Shown one piece after another: positions 46,501-54,598 of a DNA stretch of 64,000 nucleotides. The stretch lies in the NCBI GenBank assembly GCA_963788115.1, contig CAWBFD010000004.1, forward strand, positions 2,046,001 through 2,110,000. The letters run 5' to 3'. The notes below the pieces were generated by a model, which had not been told where the DNA came from, did not search any database, and saw nothing but the letters and a program-made list of their open reading frames with translations. This DNA comes from CAWBFD01 sp963788115. Its GTDB lineage: Bacteria; Actinomycetota; Thermoleophilia; Solirubrobacterales; 70-9. Position 1 is the first letter of the stretch, and the number at the start of each line of letters is the position of its first letter. The position numbers and the translations under genes are program-made.

Positions 46501-47664
46501 CTACTCGCGGAGCAACCGCCGCAACGCCTTGCCACTGCCGCTGCGGGGGATCTCGCGAACGACGCGCACCTCGCGCGGGAGCTTCGCAGCCGACAGTTGC
46601 TCGCGTGCGAATGCGCGCAAGTCGGCGAGCGACGGCGCGTTGTCAGCGACGACATAGGCGACGATGCGCTCGCCCCACTCGTCGTCGGGCACGCCGATGA
46701 TGCATACGTCGGTCAGACCTGGGTAGTGGCCGAGCACGTTCTCGACCTCGGTCGGGCTGACGTTCACGCCCCCGGTGATCACGAGGTCGCGCTTGCGGTC
46801 GGTGACCCGAACCCGTCCGTCGACGATCTCGCCGATGTCGCCCGTGTGCAGCCAGCCATCCGGTTGAAGGACTGCCGCCGTCTGCTCGGCGTCGAAACGA
46901 TAAGCCTGCATCACCATCGCACCCCGCACGAGCACCTCGCCGTCGGGCGCGACCGCGCCCTCGGCGCCCGCGATCGGGATGCCGTCGAGCGCCCACCCGC
47001 CCCACGCCTCGGTCATACCGTACGCGTCGACGACGACGACGCCGAGCGACTCGGCCCGCGCTCGCAATGCTTCGGGGCAGGGGGCGCCGCCGACGATCAC
47101 CCGCCGGTACTCGTGCATCGGCGCGCCCGCGTCGAGCAGGCGCCGCAACGTGGTCGGCACCACCGACACCATGGTGGTCCCTTCGGCGCGGGGCGATGTC
47201 GCGACGCGGTCGATGTCGAAGCCGTCGTGCACGGTCCACGCGAGGCCGGTTACGTACGCGCGCGCGAGCACGCCCAAACTGGCGACGTGATGTAGCGGCA
47301 GGCACGCGAGCCACCGATCGCGCGGGCCCGCGTCGAGGCCCTCGGTATAGCTGCGGCCCATCACCTCCATGCCCGCGCGTGTCAACTCGACGCCTTTGGG
47401 CGCTCCCGTCGTCCCCGACGTGACAACGATCGCCGCGGTGCCGGCGGGCGCGGCGACGCCGTCGGCGAGCGTGCGCCGGCCGTTCGTGTCGCAGAGATGC
47501 GTCGGCCGTAGGCGCGCCAGCAGGCGCTCGGTCTCGGCCGCGGGCGCGGCGGGGTTGAGCGGCAGGATCGTCTCGCCCGCGTCCCACGCGGCCATCACCG
47601 CGTCGGCGAGCGCGGGCCCGGAGAGGAGCGCGGCGACGACCGCGGATTCGTCGGGGCCGGGCAC
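46501..47664 (-). CDS. menE: o-succinylbenzoate-CoA ligase-like AMP-binding enzyme
   Basis: An intact 387-residue adenylate-forming enzyme. AIVVTSGTTGAPKGVELTR is the A3 motif, VVVDAYGMTEAWGGWALDG the A5, WLHTGDIGEIVDGRVRVTDR the A7-A8 and RSGSGKALRRLL the A10 with the catalytic Lys. It is short like MenE, and its divergent neighbour is menB, so it probably activates o-succinylbenzoate in menaquinone synthesis. The GTG at 47664 is chosen because a TANNNT box lies seven bases upstream; a frame extends to a TTG 39 bases further but crosses this box. The gap between menE and menB starts is 54 bases. Confidence 0.82.
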   Translation of the reverse strand: MPGPDESAVVAALLSGPALADAVMAAWDAGETILPLNPAAPAAETERLLARLRPTHLCDTNGRRTLADGVAAPAGTAAIVVTSGTTGAPKGVELTRAGMEVMGRSYTEGLDAGPRDRWLACLPLHHVASLGVLARAYVTGLAWTVHDGFDIDRVATSPRAEGTTMVSVVPTTLRRLLDAGAPMHEYRRVIVGGAPCPEALRARAESLGVVVVDAYGMTEAWGGWALDGIPIAGAEGAVAPDGEVLVRGAMVMQAYRFDAEQTAAVLQPDGWLHTGDIGEIVDGRVRVTDRKRDLVITGGVNVSPTEVENVLGHYPGLTDVCIIGVPDDEWGERIVAYVVADNAPSLADLRAFAREQLSAAKLPREVRVVREIPRSGSGKALRRLLRE

Positions 47665-47671
47665 GCTCGCT

Positions 47672-47677
47672 AGCCTA
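47672..47677 (-). promoter_or_regulatory. -10 box for menE (leaderless start)
   Basis: On the minus strand TAGGCT lies seven bases before the GTG at 47664. It decides the start over the upstream TTG. Confidence 0.5.
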
Positions 47678-47718
47678 AATCGTTGGAGTGATCGCTCCCA
47701 CAATCGGAGGAAACCTCA

Positions 47719-48567
47719 ATGGCCGCCGAGATCGTGATCCGTCCGGGCGCCGAGTGGAAGCCCGCCACCCCCGACGGCTGGACCGACGTGACCTACGAGA
47801 CCGCGGACGGGATCGCCAAGATCACGATCTGCCGGCCGGAGGTGCGCAACGCGTTCCGGCCCCGCACGCTCTTCGAGTTGCGCGACGCGTTCGAAATCGC
47901 ACGCGACGACCCGGAGGTCGGCGTGATCATCTTCACGGGCGACGGACCGGAAGCGTTCTGCTCCGGCGGCGACCAGCGGGTGCGCGGCGACGACGGCTAC
48001 CGCGATGACAAGGGCATCGGGCGACTGAACGTGCTCGACCTCCAGGTGCAGATCCGGCGATTGCCGAAGCCGGTCGTCGCGATGGTCGCGGGCTACGCAA
48101 TCGGCGGCGGCCACGTGCTGCATATCGTGTGCGATCTCACCATCGCCGCGGACAACGCGCGCTTCGGTCAGACCGGTCCGAAGGTGGGCTCGTTCGACGG
48201 CGGCTACGGGTCGGGTCTGCTCGCGCGCAGCGTCGGCCAGAAGAAGGCGCGCGAGATCTGGTACCTCTGCGAGCAATACGACGCGTTCGACGCCGCGAGC
48301 ATGGGCCTCGTCAACAAGGTCGTGCCTCTTGCCGACCTGGAATTGGAGACGGTTGCCTGGGCACGCAAGATGCTGCAGCACTCGCCGCTCGCGCTGCGCA
48401 TGCTGAAGGCATCGATGAACGCGGCCGACGACGGCCTCGCCGGGATCCAACAACTCGCGGGCGACGCGACGCTCCTCTACTACATGACGGAGGAAGCCCA
48501 AGAGGGCAAGAACGCCTACCTCGAGAAGCGCCCGCCCCGCTTCGACCAGTACCCGAAGCGCCCATGA
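47719..48567 (+). CDS. menB: 1,4-dihydroxy-2-naphthoyl-CoA synthase
   Basis: MenB, a crotonase-fold enzyme that closes o-succinylbenzoyl-CoA to the naphthoyl-CoA ring. An intact 282-residue protein. FCSGGDQRVRGDDGY is the signature that separates MenB from other crotonases, and MVAGYAIGGGHVLHIVCDLT and GPKVGSFDGGYGSGLLARSV the active-site loops. It ends YLEKRPPRFDQYPKRP, as is typical. A strong GGAGG ribosome site is at 47706-47710. menA follows 40 bases downstream, separated by a hairpin. Confidence 0.95.
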   Translation: MAAEIVIRPGAEWKPATPDGWTDVTYETADGIAKITICRPEVRNAFRPRTLFELRDAFEIARDDPEVGVIIFTGDGPEAFCSGGDQRVRGDDGYRDDKGIGRLNVLDLQVQIRRLPKPVVAMVAGYAIGGGHVLHIVCDLTIAADNARFGQTGPKVGSFDGGYGSGLLARSVGQKKAREIWYLCEQYDAFDAASMGLVNKVVPLADLELETVAWARKMLQHSPLALRMLKASMNAADDGLAGIQQLAGDATLLYYMTEEAQEGKNAYLEKRPPRFDQYPKRP

Positions 48568-48576
48568 CCCCATTCC

Positions 48577-48615
48577 GGCGTCAAAAAACCACCTGTGGGG
48601 TTGCTTTGTGACGCC
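48577..48615 (+). promoter_or_regulatory. hairpin over the menA ribosome site and start codon
   Basis: GGCGTCA (48577-48583) pairs with TGACGCC (48609-48615), and an inner stem pairs AACC-CC (48587-48593) with GGGGTT (48597-48602). The outer 3' arm includes two bases of the menA GTG, and the inner one the GGGG ribosome site. It could be a terminator-like element between menB and menA or control menA translation. Confidence 0.45.
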
Positions 48616-49477
48616 AGTTCGCCTTTGGTTCGAGGGGGCGCGCCCGAAGACGTTGGGCGCGGCGGTCGCGCCGGTGCTCGTCGGGACCGCGGCCGGCTCG
48701 CTCGACGGGCCGATCCGCTGGTGGCGAGCGCTCGCCGCGCTCGTCGTCGCGCTCGCGCTGCAAGTCGGCGTCAATTACGCCAACGACTACTCCGACGGCA
48801 TGCGCGGCACCGACACCAACCGCCGCGGCCCCGTCCGCCTCGTCGCGAGCGGACTCGCGAGACCCGCGGCGGTGCGCCGCGCCGCAGTCGTCTCGTTCAC
48901 GATCGCGGCCGTTGTCGGCGCGGTCCTGGCACTCGTCGTGAATCCCTGGCTGTTGCTCGTCGGGGCCGCCGCGCTCGTCGCCGCCGCGACCTACACCGGT
49001 GGGCCGAAGCCGTACGGATACATCGGATTGGGCGAGGTGATGGTGCTCGTGTTCTTCGGCTTCGTCGCCACGCTCGGCAGCGCCTACGTGCAGCACGAAA
49101 CCGCGCCTGCGGTTGCGTGGTGGGGTGCGCTGGCCGTCGGCCTGCCGGCGTGCGGGATCCTGCTCGCCAACAACATCCGTGACGTCGAGACCGACGTCGT
49201 CGCGGGCAAGCGCACGCTGGCGGTACGCGTCGGCGCGGCCCGAGCCCGCACGCTGTACGCGTTGTGCATCGGCGGCGCGTTGCTCGCGGTTGTCGTGTGC
49301 GGCGTGCTCGAACCGCCCGCCTTGCTCGCTCTCCTTGCCGCCCCGCTCGCGATCGGTCCGGTGCGGTGGGTGCGAACTCGCTCCGATCCGCCCGCGCTCG
49401 TGCGGGCCCTGATCGGGACGGCCCGCTTCCAACTCGTGCTGGCCGCGCTGCTTGCGGTCGGTCTGGTCGTTGCCTAG
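48608..49477 (+). CDS. menA: 1,4-dihydroxy-2-naphthoate prenyltransferase
   Basis: MenA adds the polyprenyl tail to dihydroxynaphthoate in the membrane. An intact 289-residue UbiA-family protein. LQVGVNYANDYSDGMRGTD contains the first Asp-rich motif, and LANNIRDVETDVVAGKRTLA the second. Eight or so membrane helices are seen. The GTG start lies in a hairpin that also covers its ribosome site. The TAG stop shares the tetramer CTAG with the stop of the convergent menH-like gene. Confidence 0.93.
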   Translation: MTPVRLWFEGARPKTLGAAVAPVLVGTAAGSLDGPIRWWRALAALVVALALQVGVNYANDYSDGMRGTDTNRRGPVRLVASGLARPAAVRRAAVVSFTIAAVVGAVLALVVNPWLLLVGAAALVAAATYTGGPKPYGYIGLGEVMVLVFFGFVATLGSAYVQHETAPAVAWWGALAVGLPACGILLANNIRDVETDVVAGKRTLAVRVGAARARTLYALCIGGALLAVVVCGVLEPPALLALLAAPLAIGPVRWVRTRSDPPALVRALIGTARFQLVLAALLAVGLVVA

Positions 49478-50169
49478 CCGTGGCCGCTCGCGAACGCGAC
49501 GACGAAGTCGCCGAGCGCCGCCGGCTGTTCCAGAGGGACAGCGTGCCCGCCGTCGAGGCGCACGTGGGTGGCGTTGTCTCCGATGCGCTGCAGCATGTTC
49601 GCCGCGATGCGTTCGAACTTCTCGTCCTGCTTCCCGGTGACGAGCGCGACGGGCATCTGCAGTTCGGAAAGACGATCCCAGAGCGGTTTCATGCTCCCGG
49701 TGCCGAGCACACGCAAACACCCGGCGAGGTACTCGGTGCGCCAGCGCCGCCGTTCGGCGAGACCCGGCGCGTCCGACGGCACCGATGCGAACATCGGCTG
49801 CGCCAACCACGTCTGCAAGAACGCGTCGACGCCGTCGCGTTCGACCGTACGCGCGAGCTTCTCGTCGGCATCGACACGCGCGGCCCGTTCCTTCGGGTCG
49901 GCCAAGCCCGGCGACGCGCTGATGAGCACCAGCGCGCGCACGAGCTCGGGTCGGTCGAGCGCGAGGCGCAAGCACAACCGCCCGCCCATCGAGTAGCCGA
50001 CGTACACGCCCTCGCCGCCCTCGGCCCCGATCGCCGCGGCCGTGGCCTCGAACGTCGCGTGGAGCGGGACGTGCAGCGCCGTCACCTCGGCCACCTCGCG
50101 TACGACCTCCCGAACGCCGGACCAGGACGTCGCCGTTTGCGTGAAGCCGGGAACGAGCACGATCCGCAC
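49474..50169 (-). CDS. alpha/beta hydrolase, MenH-like
   Basis: An intact 231-residue alpha/beta hydrolase. IVLVPGFTQTATSWSGV is the oxyanion region, GVYVGYSMGGRLCLRLALDR the nucleophile elbow, VALVTGKQDEKFERI the Asp/Glu region and VRLDGGHAVPLEQPAAL the His. MenH (SHCHC synthase) has this length and lies between menA and menD here, which supports that role, but MenH cannot be separated from other small hydrolases by sequence alone. The GTG start is 20 bases from the menD start. The minus strand has CACAAT six bases before the GTG. Confidence 0.75.
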   Translation of the reverse strand: MRIVLVPGFTQTATSWSGVREVVREVAEVTALHVPLHATFEATAAAIGAEGGEGVYVGYSMGGRLCLRLALDRPELVRALVLISASPGLADPKERAARVDADEKLARTVERDGVDAFLQTWLAQPMFASVPSDAPGLAERRRWRTEYLAGCLRVLGTGSMKPLWDRLSELQMPVALVTGKQDEKFERIAANMLQRIGDNATHVRLDGGHAVPLEQPAALGDFVVAFASGHG

Positions 50170-50189
50170 GCGAACATTGTGGTCCGCGG

Positions 50190-51867
50190 ATGACCGAACG
50201 CGACGCGAACACCGCATTCGCGGCGGCGCTCGTCGACGAGTGGGCCCGGGCGGGGATCGAGCATGCTGTCATCGCGCCAGGATCTCGCTCGACACCCCTC
50301 GCCCTCGCGCTGGTGCGCGATGGGCGGTTGCAGGTGCAGATCGTGCTGGACGAGCGTTCGGCTGCGTTCCGCGCGCTCGGTATCGGGCTGGCGACGGGAC
50401 GGCCGGCGATCCTCGTCTGTACATCGGGGACCGCGGCCGTGAACTTCCATCCCGCCGTCGTGGAGGCCGCGCACGCACGCGTCCCGCTCCTGGTGACGAC
50501 CGCCGACCGGCCCCCTGAGCTGCGAGCCTCGGGCGCGGGTCAAACGATCGACCAGAGCCGCCTCTACGGCGACATCGTCCGCTGGTTCTGCGATCCGGGT
50601 CCGCCGGAAGATCGCGAGGACGCGGCCGCGGTGTGGCGAACGCTCGCGGGCCGGGCGGTGGCACACGCGTGCGGGCCGCCCGCGGGCCCGGTGCATCTCA
50701 ACCTGCCGTTCCGCGAACCGTTGGTGCCGACGGGTGCAGCACTCGTCGACGCCCCGGGCCGCGCCGACGGCCGCCCGTGGGTCGCGACCACGCCCGCGAC
50801 GCGCCTCGCCGATGCCGCGACGATCACGCGGCTTGCCGAACTCGTACGGGCGCACCCCGATGGCGTCCTCGTCGCGGGTTGGGGAGCGCGTGTCGCGCCC
50901 GCGACCGCTGCTCGTTTCGCGGCGGCCGCCGGTTGGCCCGTGCTTGCCGACGCCATCTCGCAGTTGCGGACGGGGCCGGCAAGCATCTCGACCTATGAAG
51001 CCTTGCTCCGCGCCGACGCCGCGCCTCGGCCGGGGCTGGTGGTGCGGGTCGGTGCACCACTCACGAGCAAGATCGCCGACCGCGTGGCTCGACGCGTCGA
51101 TCCCGCAAGTGCTCGTCGATCCGGACGCCGTGTGGCTCGATCCGCAGCACGCGGCGAGCGAACGACTCGCCGTCGATGCGGAGCCACTCCTCGACGCCCT
51201 CGCCACGACGCTCGAGTCGGGCGAACCCCCGCGCGCGTGGCTGGACGCGGAGCGGACCGCGCGCGACGCCATCGACCGCGTGCTCGACGCGCCCGGCCCG
51301 CAGTTCGAAGGCCGGATTGCGCGCGACGTCGCCGCGGCCCTCCCCGACGGCGCCGCGCTCGTCGTTGCGTCGAGCTTGCCCGTGCGCGCACTCGAGTGGT
51401 GCATGGCGCCGCGTGACGGCCTGGCGATGTTCTCGAACCGCGGTGCGAACGGGATCGACGGGTTCACGTCCACGGTGTTCGGCATCGCGACGGCGTATCC
51501 AGGACCGGTCGTCGGGTTGTGTGGCGATCTGTGCTTCCTGCACGACGTGAACGGACTCCTGAACAGCACCACGGCGCCCGCCACCTTCGTCGTGATCGAC
51601 AACGACGGCGGCGGCATCTTCTCGTTCCTCGCGCAGCACGATCTCCCGGAATTCGAGACGCTGTTCGGCACGCCCCACGGGCTCGACCTCGTCGCCGTCG
51701 CCCGCGCCCACGGCGTGACCGCCGAGCGCGTCGACGACACGAGCACGCTCAAGGACGCGCTCGCGTCCGGCGAGACGCGCGTGCTGGTTGTTCCCGTCGA
51801 CCGCAACGCGAGTGTTGCCTGCCATCGAGAACTGTGGGCCGCCGTCGCGGCCGCACTCGGGCGCTAG
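50190..51867 (+). CDS. menD: SEPHCHC synthase (MenD, frameshifted once)
   Basis: MenD is the thiamine-diphosphate enzyme that adds the succinyl unit to isochorismate. About 558 residues. ALVDEWARAGIEHAVIAPGS, then RSTPLALALVRDG, LDERSAAFRALGIGLATGRP (catalytic Glu) and ILVCTSGTAAVNFHPAVVEA are conserved. MFSNRGANGIDGFTSTVFGI and VGLCGDLCFLHDVNGLL are the C-terminal cofactor motifs. One frameshift lies near 51085, the only one found in the menaquinone genes. The stop shares a CTAG with the convergent menF stop. Confidence 0.93.
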
Positions 51868-53027
51868 GGACGGACGAGCGCGCGGAGCATCGGCTCCAAC
51901 TTTGCTTGCGTCTCGGCCCATTCGGCGCCGGCTTCCGAACCCGCGACGATTCCCGCACCGGCGTAGAGGCGCGCGGTCGCGCCATCGATGCGGGCGCAGC
52001 GCAGCGCGACGACGAACGCGCCGTCGCCGGCCGCGTCGACCCAACCGAACGGACCCGCGTAGCGGTCCCGCGCCTGGTCTTCGAGCGTGTGCAGGAGCGT
52101 GAGCGCTTCGGCGCGTGGCCATCCACCGACCGCGGGCGTGGGGTGGAGCTGCTGCGCAAGGTCGAGTGCGGAGACCTCGAGGTCGACGAGCTGGCCGCTG
52201 ATAGTTGTGGCGAGGTGCGTCACATCGGCAAAGCGCATCGCGGTTGGGCCCTCGGCGCGCACGCGAGTGCACTGTGCGGCGAGAGTGGCGGCGACGGCGT
52301 CGACGACGATCTGGTGCTCCCAGCCGTCCTTGGCCGAGGCGAGAAGACGCGTGGGGTCGTCACCCGTGCCGGCCATGGGCCGCGACGCGACGGTCCGGCC
52401 TCGACGTTGCACGAGCAGCTCGGGGCTCGCGCCCACGAAGTCGCCGTCGGCGTAAACCGTGCACCCGGGTTGGGTGTGGCGGAGCACGTCGAGTACGACT
52501 GGGATCGAGAACGCACCATCGGCGACGACGTCGACGGCGCGGGCGAGCACGACCTTCTCCAAGTCGCCGGCGGCGATCGCGGCGAGGGCGCGGTCGACCA
52601 TCGCCGTCCACGCGTTGCGATCCGTTGCCGCGGTCACCGAGAACCGCGTTGGTGTCGGTGCGGGCGGTGCCGGAGCGCCCAGCGCGACGTCGGCGATGGT
52701 GGTGCGCCACGTCTGGCCGCTCGGGTCGCGTGCAACGATGCGCGTGGGGATCACGAGGAGGCCGCCGCCATCGAACGCCAGCGCGCCCACCGCGCGCGGC
52801 CCGCTGCCGGCCGGTGCGTCGTCGTCGCGCTCGTGGCCGATCGCGGCCAGTGCCGCCCGCGCGCCCGCGGGCTCGACGTACGCGGCGATCCCGGCCGTCA
52901 CGAAGCCAGTGTCGCCGTCGAGGTACGCGGCGCCGCCGGAACCGAGATGGCGGAGCAGATCGCCGGGATCGTCGATCAGCTCGGTGCGGGCGACGAGCCG
53001 CCGAGCGGTCGCGTGCGAAAGCGTCAT
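51864..53027 (-). CDS. menF: isochorismate synthase
   Basis: The first committed step of menaquinone synthesis, chorismate to isochorismate. An intact 387-residue chorismate-binding enzyme. AAIAAGDLEKVVLARAVDVV, CTVYADGDFVGASPELLVQR, VASRPMAGTGDD and HPTPAVGGWPRAEALTLLHT are standard motifs, and RYAGPFGWVDAAGDGAFVVA the active-site segment. It starts at an ATG that overlaps the end of menG upstream by four bases, so menG and menF are probably co-translated. A siderophore role is less likely given the neighbours. Confidence 0.92.
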   Translation of the reverse strand: MTLSHATARRLVARTELIDDPGDLLRHLGSGGAAYLDGDTGFVTAGIAAYVEPAGARAALAAIGHERDDDAPAGSGPRAVGALAFDGGGLLVIPTRIVARDPSGQTWRTTIADVALGAPAPPAPTPTRFSVTAATDRNAWTAMVDRALAAIAAGDLEKVVLARAVDVVADGAFSIPVVLDVLRHTQPGCTVYADGDFVGASPELLVQRRGRTVASRPMAGTGDDPTRLLASAKDGWEHQIVVDAVAATLAAQCTRVRAEGPTAMRFADVTHLATTISGQLVDLEVSALDLAQQLHPTPAVGGWPRAEALTLLHTLEDQARDRYAGPFGWVDAAGDGAFVVALRCARIDGATARLYAGAGIVAGSEAGAEWAETQAKLEPMLRALVRP

Positions 53028-53710
53028 GCGCGCGCCCCGGTGACGAGCTGCGCCGCACCCGCGCCGAGGACGCGGTGCTCGATCCGTTCGAAGCCGTGGT
53101 GTGCAATGTCGAGTACGAGGTCAGCTGCCTGTGGAAGGTACGCGGTCGACGCGGGGAGATATGCGTAGGCGCGACGATCGGAGACGATGCCGCCAACGAT
53201 CGGCACGACGCGTCGGAACCACACGCCGTGTACCGCGCGCGCGATCGGGTTCGACGGTTCCGCGACGTCGAGGAACGCGAAGCGCGCGCCCGGCCGCAGA
53301 ACCCGTGCGCACTCGTCGAAGAAGGGACCGAGCGCAGTGAAGTTGCGGAGTGCGAAGCCGCACGTGAGTCCGGCGAACGACGCGTCCGGGAACGGGAGTC
53401 GCAGCGCGTCGCCGCGCACGAGTGGGGCCGCTGTGTGGGCCGAGGCGAGCATGCCCGCCGAGAAGTCGACACCGATGGCAACGACTCCGGCGCTCTCGAG
53501 GTCGCGGCAGAGGTCGCCGGTGCCGCACGCGACGTCGAGGACGCGCACGCCCGAGTCGGTACGCAATGACCGCACGGCGGCGCGCCGCCAGCCGATATCC
53601 ATGCCGAACGTCAGCATGCGGTTCAAGAGGTCGTAGCGGCCCGAGACGCGGTCGAACATCTGCTCGACGACGCGCGCCTTGTCTTCGGCGCGGGGCAGCA
53701 CCGAGGTCAT
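53024..53710 (-). CDS. menG: demethylmenaquinone methyltransferase
   Basis: The last step of menaquinone synthesis, C-methylation of demethylmenaquinone. An intact 228-residue UbiE/MenG. VEQMFDRVSGRYDLLNRMLT, then FGMDIGWRRAAVRSL and VLDVACGTGDLCRDLESAGV (motif I) are typical, with LTCGFALRNFTALGPFFDEC and RPGARFAFLDVAEPSNPIAR. The ATG at 53710 overlaps the stop of the MerR gene by four bases (ATGA), which fixes the start, and its end overlaps menF, so MerR, menG and menF look like one unit. Confidence 0.93.
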   Translation of the reverse strand: MTSVLPRAEDKARVVEQMFDRVSGRYDLLNRMLTFGMDIGWRRAAVRSLRTDSGVRVLDVACGTGDLCRDLESAGVVAIGVDFSAGMLASAHTAAPLVRGDALRLPFPDASFAGLTCGFALRNFTALGPFFDECARVLRPGARFAFLDVAEPSNPIARAVHGVWFRRVVPIVGGIVSDRRAYAYLPASTAYLPQAADLVLDIAHHGFERIEHRVLGAGAAQLVTGARA

Positions 53711-54498
53711 GCCGGCCACCCTTCGAGCCGGCGTCCGGCTTCCGCGGTGATCGCGGCGATCTCGTGGTCGCCGCCGACCTTCTCGAGGTGCTCCTGTGCA
53801 ACGGCGAGCAGGACCCGCCGGAAGTGGTGGGCAACGAGTGTCGTCACCGCCGGCAACAGCAACCGGAACGCGGCCACCAGACGGGCGGCCTTCTCGTCGT
53901 CGGGGAGATCGGCACTCCGCAGCGGTTGGCGCACGTGTTCGTCGAAGAGCGCGACCGCAGCTTCGGCCATGTCGCGCGTTGCGCTCGTGTGCTCGCGCGC
54001 CAGCGCGAGCAATTCAGGCAGCGGCAGTCCGCGTTCCAGCAATGAAAGACCCTGGCGCACGATCGCAACGTCGGTGTCGGTGTAGTGCTCCTCGCCATCG
54101 TGCACGCGCGGCATGAGCAGTCCTTCGCGTGCGACAGCTTCGAGCAACGGCAAGGGAACGCCCGACCGCTCTGCAAGTTGTTCGAGCGTCAGGAACTCCT
54201 CAGGTGTCTCGGCGTCGGCCGCGGCGACGGCGGCCGCGAGGGGCACGTCGGTGGCGTCGATCTCGCCATGGAGCAACCGGCCGATCAGCGCGAGCGTGAG
54301 GCCTTGGGCGCGTAGCTCCCGTATGCGGCTCAGCCGTTCGACGTGCTCGGGCCCGTACCAGCCGATCCGGCCCTCACGTGCGGGGGGCGGCAGCAAGCGC
54401 CGCTTCTGGTAGAAGCGGATCGTGTCGACCGACGTGTCGGCCCGGCGGGCCAGGTCTTCCACGCGCCACCGCTCCATGACCGCCGATTCTAGGAGCAT
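53707..54498 (-). CDS. MerR family transcriptional regulator
   Basis: About 263 residues, longer than a classic MerR. The winged-helix segment is MERWRVEDLARRADTSVDTI, then RFYQKRRLLPPPAREGRIG and YGPEHVERLSRIRELRAQGL. The coiled-coil and a second helical region follow, up to LVAHHFRRVLLAVAQEHLEK. There are no Cys ligands as in metal sensors, so the effector is probably organic or the domain acts as a multidrug or stress sensor. Translation is coupled to menG. Two ATGs are possible, at 54498 (with GGGAG before it) and 54477 (MERWRVE). Two palindromes lie 33-93 bases upstream. A role in controlling the menaquinone unit or itself is inferred. Confidence 0.82.
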   Translation of the reverse strand: MLLESAVMERWRVEDLARRADTSVDTIRFYQKRRLLPPPAREGRIGWYGPEHVERLSRIRELRAQGLTLALIGRLLHGEIDATDVPLAAAVAAADAETPEEFLTLEQLAERSGVPLPLLEAVAREGLLMPRVHDGEEHYTDTDVAIVRQGLSLLERGLPLPELLALAREHTSATRDMAEAAVALFDEHVRQPLRSADLPDDEKAARLVAAFRLLLPAVTTLVAHHFRRVLLAVAQEHLEKVGGDHEIAAITAEAGRRLEGWPA

Positions 54499-54530
54499 TC
54501 ACTCCCACGATCGAACCGCGGCGCCGAAAC

Positions 54531-54547
54531 GCGACATCTGATGTCGC
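54531..54547. promoter_or_regulatory. 17-bp palindrome upstream of merR, copy 1
   Basis: GCGACATC-T-GATGTCGC is a perfect palindrome around a central T. Together with the copy at 54577-54591 it lies in the 100-base gap upstream of the MerR gene. Possible operator; centre-to-centre distance is 45 bases, about four helical turns. Confidence 0.5.
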
Positions 54548-54576
54548 GCCGGAGTGCCGAATTCGGTCGTCTGCTT

Positions 54577-54591
54577 CGACATCTGATGTCG
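54577..54591. promoter_or_regulatory. 15-bp palindrome upstream of merR, copy 2
   Basis: CGACATC-T-GATGTCG, identical in its 15-base core to copy 1. It ends eight bases before the stop codon of the enoyl-CoA hydratase, so it might also act in its terminator region. Confidence 0.5.
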
Positions 54592-54598
54592 CGGATGG

